Assembly (NCBI GenBank): GCA_013399855.1
Contig: VXAY01002367.1
Span: 248,001-312,000 of the forward strand
Source: Oxyruncus cristatus
Lineage: Eukaryota > Chordata > Aves > Passeriformes > Cotingidae
Direction: 5' to 3'
Length of the DNA: 64,000 nucleotides
The position numbers and the translations under genes were made by a program. Below, piece after piece: positions 52,499 to 63,533 of the stretch; the first letter of the stretch is position 1, and every line of letters begins with the position of its first letter. The notes beneath the pieces were generated by a model. That model saw only the letters and a list, made by a program, of their open reading frames with translations, ran no database searches and was not told the DNA's origin.

Positions 52499-52530
52499 CT
52501 ATTTAATAGCCACTGCACTTGTCATTGCAG
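52499..52530 (+). other. Splice acceptor of MMP16 exon 2
   Basis: The sequence CACTTGTCATTGCAG ends at 52530 and is followed by GTATGG, the first codons of the exon. Candidate branch points are CTAAT near 52493-52497 and CTAAC near 52463. The polypyrimidine tract is short and interrupted by purines. Confidence 0.85.
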
Positions 52531-52679
52531 GTATGGTTACAAAAGTATGGCTACCTTCCACCAACTGACCCCCGAATGTCGGTGTTGCGCTCTGCAGAAA
52601 CCATGCAATCAGCTATAGCTGCCATGCAGCAGTTCTATGGCATTAATATGACAGGAAAAGTGGACAGGAACACAATTGA
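52531..52679 (+). CDS. MMP16: MMP16 (MT3-MMP) coding exon 2, pro-domain
   Basis: This internal exon reads open from its first base and starts VWLQKYGYLPPTDPRMSV. It gives 49 full codons plus two bases (GA) of a split Asp codon. Using human MMP16 numbering as I remember it, this is about residues 45-94, the peptidoglycan-binding-like helical pro-domain that folds over the catalytic zinc site. MMP16 is a type I membrane-anchored metalloproteinase that cleaves pericellular matrix and activates proMMP2 at the cell surface. The exon follows a CAG acceptor (AG at 52529-52530) and ends at a strong GTAAGT donor. The segment QQFYGINMTGKVDRNTI separates MMP16 from MMP14, MMP15 and MMP24. The main difference I see from the human sequence is Ile for Leu in SAIAAMQQ. 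The reading frame implies a phase-0 intron upstream and a phase-2 intron downstream. The exon, its frame and the family are secure; the choice of MMP16 among the MT-MMPs is very likely. Confidence 0.96.
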
Positions 52680-52685
52680 GTAAGT
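52680..52685 (+). other. Splice donor of MMP16 exon 2 (GTAAGT)
   Basis: The exon end ATTGA is followed by GTAAGT, an exact match to the intronic half of the U2-type 5' splice-site consensus. It lies exactly where homology to MMP16 stops. Confidence 0.92.
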
Positions 52686-53384
52686 AACCGGTACTGAACT
52701 GCTCTTGACTGTTCTGTTTCAAGCAGGGTAAAATAGAACTGGGAAAACTTTTTAACACATTTAGCAGTGTAATCGGGGTATCTAAATAGTGTTGCTTCTT
52801 CAGATGGGGAGTTAAATTGTTCCTCTCTGTCCTTGCCTTTTTATTTTCTTCATCTTCTGTATTTTACAGTAGCCTAACTGCTGTCTGACTTTGGGCACAT
52901 GACTGTAAACAAGATGTTACAGGTTGCCTAAAGAAAGGGCCGAAAGGTTGTCAATGTGAAAGTGGAGAAACCTATTTGAAACAGGCAAGAATTCATGAAA
53001 TGTTGCACAGTTGAAGTCACCTTTTCTTACTAGAAGATCTTTAGTGTAATTTTCTTTATTCTCATTGAAAAAAAAAAAAATTGTCAGACTCCACTGGCGC
53101 ATTCTTTTAGTGATTTTCAATAACAAAAGACCGGGTGAGGTCATTTTACCATGGAGTAAATGAAAATTTACTTTGAAATTCCGTAGTTGTTTCTGCCTGG
53201 CAGTGTCTGATTTTAGTGACTGAATGAACACATAGAAACTTTGTAAAACAGAGCTATTAAAGGACACTTTCAAACACTCTATACTATGCCAAATTTTAAA
53301 ACTGTGCCAGGAAAGTTAAAAAAAAAAAAAGGCACATTAATACGCAATTAAGAAAATGTATCTGGGATTAAGACAGCAGGATCA
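52686..53384 (+). other. Intron 2 of MMP16, first part
   Basis: No exon. CTGTCTGACTTTGGGCACATG at about 52880-52900 resembles a MIR core but is isolated. An A-run lies near 53068-53080. The 118-codon antisense frame at 52917-53273 has no recognisable domain. Confidence 0.55.
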
Positions 53385-53915
53385 GAGCAATGATCGTCCT
53401 TCTGTAATTTGCACTGGAGGCTGCACCACAAATCCTGTGTTCAGTCTTGGACCCTTAACTGGAATAAAGATATTGAGGTGCTGGAGTGTGTCCAGAGAAG
53501 GGCAACAGAGTTGGGGAAGGGTCTGCAACACAAGTGTTATGTGGAGTGGCTGTGGGAATTGCGGTTATTTAATCTGGGAAAAGAGAGGCTCACAGGAGAC
53601 CTTATCACTCTCTACAAATACCTGGAGGGAGGTTGTAGTGAGGTGGGGTCAGTCTCTTCTCTCAGATAACAAATGACAGCACAAAAGGAAATGGCCTCAA
53701 GTTGCATAAGGGGAGGTTTACACTGGATATTAGGAAGTATTTCTTCCCCAAAAGGTTTGTTAAGCATTAGAACAGGCTGCCCAGCAAAGTGTAGTTGTGG
53801 TACCTAGGGACATAGTTTTATGACATATTTGGCAGTGCCTTGCTAATGGTTGAAATCAATGATCTTAGAGGTATTTTCCAACCTCAACGATTCAATGATT
53901 CTCTGATTCTATGAT
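53385..53915 (+). repeat. CR1 LINE 3' end, about 530 bp, within intron 2
   Basis: It is the most complete of the young-type copies: AGATATTGAGGTGCTGGAGT, CCAGAGAAGGGCAACAGAGT, TACCTGGAGGGAGGTTGTAG, GGCCTCAAGTTGCATAAGG, AACAGGCTGCCCAGCAAAG and TTCCAACCTCAACGATTCAA, then a GATTCTATGATT tail. The frame at 53409-53669 holds the ORF2 remnant DIEVLECVQRRATELGKGL. A stop and frame changes show it is dead. Confidence 0.95.
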
Positions 53916-56900
53916 TTGAAGTGCTTGTTGCAGTCATTTCAGTTAAATTGCTATAGAGATTATCTTGTGACTTTAGAAAAAGTTACTTTGCTCAAAAACC
54001 AGACAATAATCAATAGTACTGTCACTACATATCCAACATTTACTTCATTGAAATATGTTTCTACTACTCTAAAATGCTTATTTGGGGGGGGAAAAAAGTC
54101 CTCCTTTGATTCCTATTTACCACCCCCAACCTGATATGTCATCTTTTGTTATTCTTTTTTGGCAAAGTAGCTGACATTAATGATTTTTCTATCATTTAGA
54201 GTTTAGGGAAGGGACTACACAAAATGCTGGCAGGACTGGAAAAATCATTTTATTCCACTGACACATACACTATTGCATTGAAAAGCAATAAAGCAAAGCA
54301 GATTTTGTGGCTGCCCTAAAGGGAGGTGAGTTGATCACACATCCCTCAGTTCAGGAATTTAGAGGACCTTAGAACAGGCAGTGCAGTAGCAGTAAACACC
54401 TTGTGAGAGACCCATGCTCAAAAGTATGTTTATGGTCCAGTCTTCAGGGTGAAGAGACTGGGCTCTTCGTACAGCTTCAGTGATTGATCTTTGAGGGAGG
54501 GTGCTGCTATACCAGTCACTGGTATCCTTTAAAAGACACATTAATAGCAGCTTTGTAAGAGACTATATATTTCACTAAAAGCAAAATAGTCTGTTCACAG
54601 CAGTACAGAGAAGACAGGAAGCGGTAACCTAAGGAAAAGCAGAGGACATCTCTTAGTTCAGAGTATCAGCTAGAGAATTGTAAAGACCTCAAACCAACCC
54701 AAAACTTTAATTTCAAACGGAAGTCGTTTATGTTTGCTAATTACACTTTTTGGCAAACAAAGTTGTCTTCACTTCTTTTGTTATATAAGTGATGAAGAAA
54801 TCTATCTATTAAGCAATACAAAATACTAATTTTATAAACTGGTAGATATGGAGTCTTCCAGACCTTTTGATGTATGATTTTATTCTGCACAGAAAGATAT
54901 ATTAAGGCACTGCAATACTTAAGTACATGTAACTCATGCTGGATGAATGCTGCATTTACTTACATATTTGGAGTTGCATTAACTTGAGTTGAGTTAGGAA
55001 CAGAACTGATTTTTAAAGATTTGTCACACTTACATTGGTGTTGAGAAAAAAACATAACAAAACACTCATTTTAAACTAAACTGATACCATTAGTTCACAT
55101 CACTGAATATTCTTGGGAGGTATGACTATATAACTAACAAAGTGTAAATATTTTTTTCAATTTATCATTTATGGCATAATTTTGTAAATGTTTGAAAGAA
55201 TTTTGTCTTTCATCTGCATAGGAAGTATATATACTCTTTTGGCCAGAAATATGTAACAGTTTACCATTTTTTTCTGTGGAATTAATATGTTATAATCACT
55301 AATAATGCTGGCATTACAAAATAAGGAGTACGGCAGGAACCTCGTAAAAAAAAATATGTTCTCATCTTGTGCATGAGGATTTACCTCCCTCTCTTACACA
55401 ACTTCAGAGGAGATTATGATGTGCCTCTTTGTCTTCAGGACAAACAATTAAAAGAAGTTGTAGTAGTAACTTGATAGGAACCAAATTTGGGGATATTAAC
55501 AAAGAAATATTGTCCTGCAGCATCATCAATGTCAAAAGTCTCCTGGGGGGATTTTGCTGCTCTGAAAAAAGATAATCCCTCAGTGAGTATTTTGGTATGC
55601 ATAAATATGGACAGTATTCATCTTCCCCCTACCACTCAGCATTCATTGTTTTTGTTATATTTTTATTTTTTTTCTCAAGTGTCTTGAGAAGCATGATGCA
55701 TACTTATTTCTGGGGATAAGGAAAAGTGAGTGATAGAAAAAAATACCATTATATTGGCATAAAAATATGGGAGATGTTCTGAATACAAGTGCCATGGCAA
55801 TGGCAAACCCAATGAAAACACTCTCTGATGTTTGCATGGACTACCACAGTATTTTCTGTGGTTCATTTACATATTACCGAACAAAATCAATGACTCATGG
55901 AAAAGGACACTTCTGAAACTGGAGCCACTGTTGCCATCCTGGTCTTCCACATCCCTAGACAAAACATACTAAGTAGAAAAAGTAGTTTTTGTCTTTTCTT
56001 AAAGCTGCTGTGCATGTTTATTTCTGAAACTTGTTTTGCAGTTTAAAGGGGTACATTGCAAACTTCTTGGTATACAGATGGAATGGTTGTGTATAGGATG
56101 GTGACTAAATCTGAGCAATAAGAAAGAATTAATTTTATTCTAATGTTACCTTTTATAAATAAATGGAAATATGCTTATTTTGATGCTTAGAGTTTACTTC
56201 AAGATTCATATTTAAGATATTTATGTATACTCTCTGCTGTTTATATATTAACTTTCATTCAGAATAAATTCTGAGCTGTTGAAAACAATCCAGCTGTTTA
56301 TTTTCCTAGTAAATATTTTTGTACAAAGGTATACATCAAGAAATATCCAATGAGAAGCCTTGAAGAGAAGTCATCATCAGTAACAGGGCTTACATCACTC
56401 TTTGACTGTTTACTATTACTTAGCAAGTGTCAGTGAAGTCCTGTAATAGCAGGATACACTAGGGAAAAGTAAAGATGTTTAGAAAACATACCTATCTCTC
56501 CTCACTAGAAATTTAAGGGTACAATTCAGTAGTTTTCTTAAATAAATGTCTGTAGTTTTCCCAGCCACTATGTTAAGTTGCAATAAGTCAAGTTAACCCC
56601 TCCCTTTTATTTTCTTTTTTTTTTCTTTTTTTTTGCTATAACTCTGCCCAAAATAACCCCCAAAAACCCAACAACAAATCCATTGTGCAAACTAAGCAGC
56701 AATTTAGATTAGGGATAAATGAGGTGGGGCATTTAACCAAAGGTAGACTTTTTAATGTTTTGATTCTGTGTTAGACCAAAATTTTTTTCCTGAGGGCTTA
56801 TGAGGTAGAGGTTCAGTTTCATCTTTCACTCTACTGAAAGGGCATCCAGTTTTGCTGCATATTTTTCTTTTAATCTTTACAGATTTTCTGTGAGACTAAA

Positions 56901-59387
56901 CCATTTAAATTTTCCTGACATATATAGCTCCTCACGATTCAAACTAATGGAGCTGAGAGGAGTTTGATGTGACACTGTGTATAGATAGAGAACATTAGTC
57001 ACAATTAAGCCTCTTTATTGAGTACTGATAAAATATTAATTTTGAGGGGCTGCTGCATAAAAGATTTCTGCAAGTTCAAAAACAAACAGATGAAAGCAAG
57101 GCAAAGTCATTACCTGTATGCACCTTTTTAAAATGAAACACATTTCAAAACACTTCAAAAACATTTTGAAAACACATTTAAAAAAATAAATTAAACTCCA
57201 ACAAGCAACCAATAGCATGGAAGACCTCAATCATATTATGTTCAAAGAAGCTATATTTGGAAGAAAATAGAAATCAATGTGGGGTTTTTTTTGTCAATCG
57301 CTCTGGATGGAAGACCATATTATGCACTAGGTATGCCAAATGTCATGAGCATTAATGATTACTACTGAAGGAAGTCTACCTCCCAGCAAGTGTGAGAACA
57401 ATTACTATTTAAAAAAATATTTTAACATATTAAAAAAATTTATGTGCCTGGAGTTGTTAGCATTTTTCTTCATTTCTGTGGTAGAAAATACTGAACTCCA
57501 ATATTAGTCATGCCATAGTTTGTTTAAAATTCTAACTGCTAAACTTAGCTCAGCTAAGATCTAGGTGATAGATTTGGTGATGGTCCAACTCTTCAGCTGC
57601 AAAGTGCATCTCTCCTTAAATTTTACATAAAGATAATTTTCTGAAAGATAGCAAACAAGTTGTGCAATGATTTCCATTTGATTTATGTTTGGATTTGTAT
57701 TGTGTGAACCACAGTCCCAGACTTCATATAAAAACAGTAAGAATATTGGTGGACCAGACAGCATGACAATTTGGAATATCCCCTGCCTGTCCAAACCAAT
57801 AAAGACACAAGCATAATGTTCTTAATAAGTACATACTACTTCAAAATCAATGCAAGAACAAATTGTTACTGTTTGAATTTCATAACACGCTATTTTGGGC
57901 TATGTTTTGTTTTGTTGAAAATGGATTGTCAGTAGTTCTAGTAAGATAATACAATGTTGACTTTTGAATCCATGTTACCTATCGTTCTTGACTTCTGGTA
58001 TCAATTCTTAAGTGTAAAAGATTTTATGTTAACATTATTTTCTGTAAGATTCTTGAATCTTTTGACATAACTAGAGAGATTATTTCAATAACAGCTTTGA
58101 AGATTAGTTTTCAAATTCACAACTTGGAATATTTACTCTTATCTGCCCCTAGCTTGCCAGTGAGCAAACCCTGTTATTAAAATAGGTCTTCATCAGTGTA
58201 ACTAAATAATGTAAACTTTTTTTGGGGGGGAGGCCTAGTTTAATGGCTATAAAGTCATTTCCCTTGAAACAATACAACTGTAAGCAGTATATTATATATT
58301 ATAAACAGTATTGTTGTACAGTGTTTCTAACAAAATATAATAGTTATTTGATTTTGCTTTATTCCTTGCCTCTTGCTCTTGGTGTAGTGATATCACCTTA
58401 AGGTGAGAACACTGATCTTTTGTTACATTTATGTCTTTTTCTGCAATGTGTGTGTATGTGCAGTTTCAACAGCATAATTTATATATATCCTACCATTAAA
58501 ATGCTGCATACTGATCTAACATGCACTGTGAAAAAGTATTACTGACAATGTGTCTAAATGTTTTTGAAGGTCTGAGCCAATTTTAATCTCATTTGCTGAA
58601 GTGTAAATATATCATTTTACTAAGAAGAATATAACCTACTTCTTTCCTTCATATTTCCTTATTATTAGAGCAAATTAAACTTTTCAAAAATATTTCATTC
58701 AAAAAATCCTTAATGTCTACTTTGTTGAACTGTTAAATTTCATTTAAAAAACCAGAGGAACCTGAAGTAAAGTTGCAGGGTGTTTCAGCAAATACTGGTG
58801 GGATAAAATTTTATAGATTTTTGCAGTATGGTCTTTGCAGGAACTAGGGAAAGAAGATTGTCTTCCTTGCAAATATAAATAATAATCAGCTGGTTTATGT
58901 GCCATGCATAACTATTCTGACCAGAAATTAGAGCAAATTTTTCTAAGATTCTTATTTGAAACTGGTAACTATGAACTCTCTGTCTTCAGTTTAGGCAGTT
59001 GAATTCATGAGTTCTGGGTTCTACACATACTACTCTGTGGATTTGTCACCCATCAGAATTTTTGCAGGCACTTTTATAGTCCTTGTCAGAGCAAGTGGGG
59101 GCAGTGCCATCTTGCTACAATCAATAAAATTTTGGACTTTCCCACAGGCTGGTGAGCATAACACCTACTTGTGCATTTGAAAAATAGTTTGGTATATATC
59201 CACAACTACAGCTTTTATGAAGTGTTACAAGTCTAACCACTGTTAAATCTCTTATATGCATTTATGAAAATAAGTGAGGCTGATTTTGACTGGATTAGCT
59301 CATCTCTAAAAAATACATTCAGTATGGTTTGTCTTGTATTACCAGGTGTAAAACCTACAATGCAATGATTATATTTTACAAGGGCAT
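53916..59387 (+). other. Intron 2 sequence, no recognised gene
   Basis: No exon or clear transposon. Landmarks are a G-run near 54085, an interrupted T tract at about 56614-56634 and the overlapping palindromes at 58387-58406. Confidence 0.55.
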
Positions 59388-59672
59388 GTAGCAATAGGAT
59401 GGGGGGGACAGTTTTAAACTTAAAAAGAGTAGATTTAGATTATATACAAGGAAAAAATTCTTTACTGTGAGCATGGTGAGGCACTGGAACGTGTTTCCCA
59501 GAGAAGTTGTGAATACCTCATCCCTGGAAGTGTTCAAGGCCAGGTTGGATGGGGCTTTGAGCAACCTGGTCTAGTGGAAGGTGTCCTGCCCCATGGCAGG
59601 GGCATTGGACTAGATGATCTTTCAGATTCCTTCCAACCCAAACCATTCTGTGATTCTGTCATTCTATGATTC
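59388..59672 (+). repeat. CR1 LINE 3' end within intron 2
   Basis: GACAGTTTTAAACTTAAAAA, GAGGCACTGGAACGTGTTTC, TGTTCAAGGCCAGGTTGGAT, GGCTTTGAGCAACCTGGTCT and CCTTCCAACCCAAACCATTC are followed by ATTCTGTGATTCTGTCATTC. Landmarks are close to those I recall for the family, so this looks like one of the less decayed copies. Confidence 0.96.
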
Positions 59673-60701
59673 ATTATGTTGTGTATAGTTTTATACTTTC
59701 TCTCTCTCTCATCTGCTTTGTACTGCAAGTATTCTATTTTTCTTTTGGTTGAAACTAGACAGTTTCTTCATTTTGCATGTATTGAACCAAGAGTATCTAC
59801 TGGAAGAGATTAAGGATGGTTGACTCTATTTTTTTTTACTTTTTTATTGCCTGTGCATGTTTTAAAAGAATCTACACTCTGAGATGACATTTCAAATTAG
59901 TTTTCTGTCGTCCAATCATACAGACATACAACTGCTGTGTGTACATTTATTTATGAAACAATTCTGGTTTAATGGTCAGAAATTCATTCATGCAGGACTG
60001 AATATAGGGTATGCCTACACTTTTGGTAAATGCCGTTGGAAAACTAGCTTTTATCTAAGTAATTATTTGGCATGATAGAAATATAGTCCAATGAACTGGA
60101 AAAGTAACAAAGGAGATTTGTCTTTTACTTATGCAGTGAATTAGTTCAGTCTTACTCTCTTCCTGATGATAAATTGTTCTGCAGATATCAGCTCACATAA
60201 AATAATAACTTCAGCTGAGTTTTGTTTAAATTGTATAGTGTGTAACAATAAAAGTGAGAAACAGTTCAATGATACTGTTCAATTTAAGCTTTTGAATTAG
60301 ATATCATTTCAATTATGACATATTTTGAATGCTGTCAAATTTAATTTTTTTGAAATATTGGAAAACATTGAAATATTGAAGACCACTGTAAATATACAGC
60401 ACTTCTGGGGAAAGTCTGGTGCTGTTGTAATGGTAATTTTTGTTGTTTGTGATTTAGACATTTTTAGCTTGATTTCGAGTATTAAATATTAGTGCTCATA
60501 ACGGTAATAATTAATATTTTGAACATTAAATAATGTTAAGCAGAATTCTTGAGTTAAATATCTCCTCTAGGAGATTAATAGCAGCTTACACTTGCAATGA
60601 GATAATTCTCATTTTGCGGAAAGAGAGTAAGATAGAATAACTTGATAGTATCATAAAGTTTGCAGGTTCAGTATCTTGGATTAAAAAAAAAGTTATTAGT
60701 T
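59673..60701 (+). other. Intron 2 sequence up to the exon 3 acceptor
   Basis: AT-rich, with no exon or repeat recognised. Confidence 0.6.
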
Positions 60702-60732
60702 TATATGTTATATGTTTATATGTTTCTTGCAG
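60702..60732 (+). other. Splice acceptor of MMP16 exon 3
   Basis: TTTCTTGCAG ends at 60732, preceded by a TTATATG/TTTATATG repeated stretch in place of a pure pyrimidine tract. The site is placed by the frame of the following codons. Confidence 0.88.
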
Positions 60733-60855
60733 CTGGATGAAGAAGCCTCGATGTGGTGTGCCTGACCAAACAAGAGGTAACTCCAAATTTAACATTCGTC
60801 GGAAACGCTACGCTTTAACAGGACAGAAATGGCAACACAAGCATATCACTTACAG
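60733..60855 (+). CDS. MMP16: MMP16 coding exon 3: cysteine switch and furin site
   Basis: The first base (C) completes the Asp codon split from exon 2. Forty codons follow, starting WMKKPRCGVPDQTRG and ending with the HKHITY segment, then two bases (AG) of a split codon, which is Ser in human MMP16. The exon holds PRCGVPD, the cysteine switch whose Cys (about residue 101) ligates the catalytic zinc and keeps the zymogen latent. It also holds RRKR (about residues 116-119), the furin-type site where the propeptide is removed in the secretory pathway. YALTGQKW, right after it, is the N-terminus of the mature catalytic domain. The acceptor is TTTCTTGCAG. The donor GTACTA is weak at positions +4 and +5. 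At 123 nt the exon is a multiple of three with the same phase at both ends, so it could be skipped without a frameshift. Asn residues in GNSKFN differ from the Ser and His that I recall in human. Confidence 0.96.
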
Positions 60856-60861
60856 GTACTA
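60856..60861 (+). other. Splice donor of MMP16 exon 3 (GTACTA, weak)
   Basis: ACAG at the exon end is followed by GTACTA. The GT is canonical and the upstream CAG helps pairing. Positions +4 C and +5 T depart from the A and G preferred there, so U1 pairing on the intron side is poor compared with the exon 2 donor. Confidence 0.88.
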
Positions 60862-61914
60862 AAGATATTCATATAAATATATAAATGCCACTAATAATGA
60901 TGACTTTTAATGTAAAGTAAATACAGATTCCTGAATATTTTTCAATACTTTGAGATATATGTTATAAAAATGCTAATTTGTATACCTCTTACAAGTATGT
61001 ATGTGCTACATAAGAACCAAGTTATTTTCTTGGATTAAAATTACATGTATTCAGTAGCTGGTAAATTCTCTGAAGATTATAGCATCAATTTAACAACCAG
61101 TATGTCTTTAACCTTATCATTGAACTCTCGGCAACTCCTCAGGGAACACTGCTCTGAAGCTAGGAGTGCCTAAATGAAACTCAGAACTCTAGTTTAGATA
61201 TATGAAATAGGTTTTTGAAAGGAGTCAGTCTCTGCAAAATGTAGGTGCCTGTGGGTCTGTTCTAAATACAAATTAATTTGATTATAGTTTGATTAGTCAC
61301 TTACCCAACCATTTCTTTCCTACATGATGATGGTCATAGGGGTGTGTCAGGGGCAGTACCTCTGTATAACTCTTGAGTAGTAGTTTGCACAGTATGCCTA
61401 CTGTCAAAACTGAGCTTTGTGGGCAAAAGTTAGATGGAAACTTGCAAAATACACTTGCTAGAGCTCTGTCAACCAAAGAAAGTGTCATGTATATAATATA
61501 AAATCCATAATTTGTCAGCAAACCAAGGATTACAATACAGCCTGTTGGAAAATTTTCACAGCCTCATCATGGATTCCTATAATACCTAACAGGGGTAAGT
61601 TCTGAGGGATAAAATAGTTTTCAAATTCTTTAATTGGTGCCATTATTCATGAAACCATGCAAGTATTAAATTTTAAGTTCATAGGCTCTAATGGTCGTTT
61701 AGACTGCTCTTCATACCAAGGCGAAAAGAGTTTCATTAGTAACTCCTTGTCGTTGGAGTCATATGGCTTATGACTGAATTGGAGAATTCTATTTAAAACA
61801 TTACACACTGATATAACATCAAACAATAGAGAACTGACTGCCTTGAGATTAGTATGTTGCACTTCCTGGAATCCTTTATTGTTAATGTAAATGTTGGTTT
61901 GAATAAGAATGCCC
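60862..61914 (+). other. Intron 3 of MMP16, first part
   Basis: No exon or repeat recognised. Confidence 0.6.
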
Positions 61915-62230
61915 ACCTACAGCACTTTACATTTATCTGCATTTTAGAATTTAAATGTAGTGTGTGTACACCTGTGAGGAGGCATGCATCGCCATCTACT
62001 AATATGTGTGGTTTTCTATCTCTCTGATTTGTACACAGTCTGATTCTCTATTTCATTACAGAGGTTTTTACAACAGTCTAAATCCTACCACTTACATATC
62101 TTCTGTACTGTCACCTAGGGCCTTCATCAAAATAACAAACAAGAGTGCCCAGTATTAAACTAAGTGCCAACTATCTAGCAATCTTCCTCACTTTGAGAAA
62201 TTTATAGCAGTTTCTTACCTCCTGCCTTCC
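61915..62230 (-). repeat. Possible ancient CR1/L3-like LINE fragment (antisense)
   Basis: GGCCTTCATCAAAATAACAA, AGAGTGCCCAGTATTAAACT and CTATCTAGCAATCTTCCTCA with CACTTTGAGAAATTTATAGC match, in order, the reverse complement of the CR1/L3 region around the Ala-Asp-Asp block. ACATTTATCTGCATTTTAG to the left fits the following segment. Divergence is high and the match is from memory. Confidence 0.5.
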
Positions 62231-63427
62231 CTCTTCTAAAATGTTCACTCTCTCACTTTGACAAGACTTCCAGTCAACCAGAACTTTGAAGTGAATAAAT
62301 CTGCATTTTTTGCAGTGAATTACAGTCCAAAAGAAGAAGTAGAAACCCCAAATTTGATTAGAATAAAAAAATATAAGATTGATCTTTCTGAATTAGAAAG
62401 TAACACAAAGAAAATAAGGACAAAAAAAAAAAAAGAACTAAAATTCTTTACATGTTTCTCCTCAACAATTCCCTACTTCAGGCTTAATAGTTGTTAAATG
62501 AATGACACTGTAACTTGCTCTGTTTCCTAAAATGTTAATCATATCTCTAGTGTCACTTATCTGCTCCATTTTTCTCAGTGCCACTTCTCAGTCTTTCTAT
62601 AACCTGCAGGTTTCCACCTGCATTCTGTGTCTTTCTGGCCAGTCGAACTTTGCAGCTTGAAGTGTGCCTGCTAAGCAAGTTTAGTAATTCCTCCACATTT
62701 CAGTAATTTCTCCCTCATTTCAGTGCGTGCTACATCTTACAATTTTCTGGAAATGAAAACAAAAACCCACAACAAACATCACCAAAAGCAAGCTCATCAC
62801 TCCCCCACCACCCCAGAACTTTTCCATATTTTCAACACGTAAATTTTCAAGCTGAAACACTTCCACAAAATTTCAAGATAGAGCTTCAAAGAAGCAGCTT
62901 AAAATTATAATTATAATTTACATTACTTACATCTTTTTTTGGCCACATATTACACTTTGAATTAGTACTAATTAAGTATGTCCTTTCAACCACATTAAAT
63001 TTTGGACTCAGGTGATATTTATTCTTAGAAAGCAATGTGTGCACAGTGAGCACTGAAATGCAGATTTCAAATACTGGAAATATCAGTGTGGAATGGACAT
63101 TGTGTTGCATTAATTATACTTTCCCTCAGGGAATGCAGCTTTCTGCTTATTTGGACTGGTGTATAGGGTATTTGTTAGAATTTCTGTTTCTAATGAAGTT
63201 ACACAGCTCAGTGTATCTCCTCTGCCTGGTATAGTTCATGCCAGCATACCTTGTAAACATTATTAGTATGTATGTCATATACTAACATGATTTTTACAAA
63301 GAGAGAAATGGGAAGTAAATATTTGAAACTTTTTACCAGCCAGAGGAGTACAGGAGTGAAGGTGAATGTCTGGAGTACATGAAAATTGTAACTCCATTGC
63401 AGAAAAAACTAGAGATCTTAAATGATG
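62231..63427 (+). other. Intron 3 sequence, no recognised feature
   Basis: AT-rich with an A-run at about 62420-62434 and a short C/A-rich stretch at about 62757-62815. No exon was found. Confidence 0.5.
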
Positions 63428-63533
63428 TGGCGCTTAGTGCCAAAGTCTAGTAACCACGGTGGTAGTGGATCAAGGGTTGGATTTGATGATCTCCGAGGTC
63501 CTTTCCAACCTGTGTGATTCTGTGATTCTGTGA
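63428..63533 (+). repeat. CR1 LINE extreme 3' end
   Basis: GGCGCTTAGTGCCAAAGTCT, GGGTTGGATTTGATGATCTC and CGAGGTCCTTTCCAACCTG are followed by three GTGATTCT-type tail units. Confidence 0.92.

Noticed and set aside
52880..52900. MIR-like core CTGTCTGACTTTGGGCACATG
   Set aside because: Only about 20 bases match and the flanks do not, so it is too short to call a SINE.
60586..60795. 69-codon minus-strand frame overlapping exon 3
   Set aside because: It is antisense to a secure MMP16 exon and crosses its splice acceptor.
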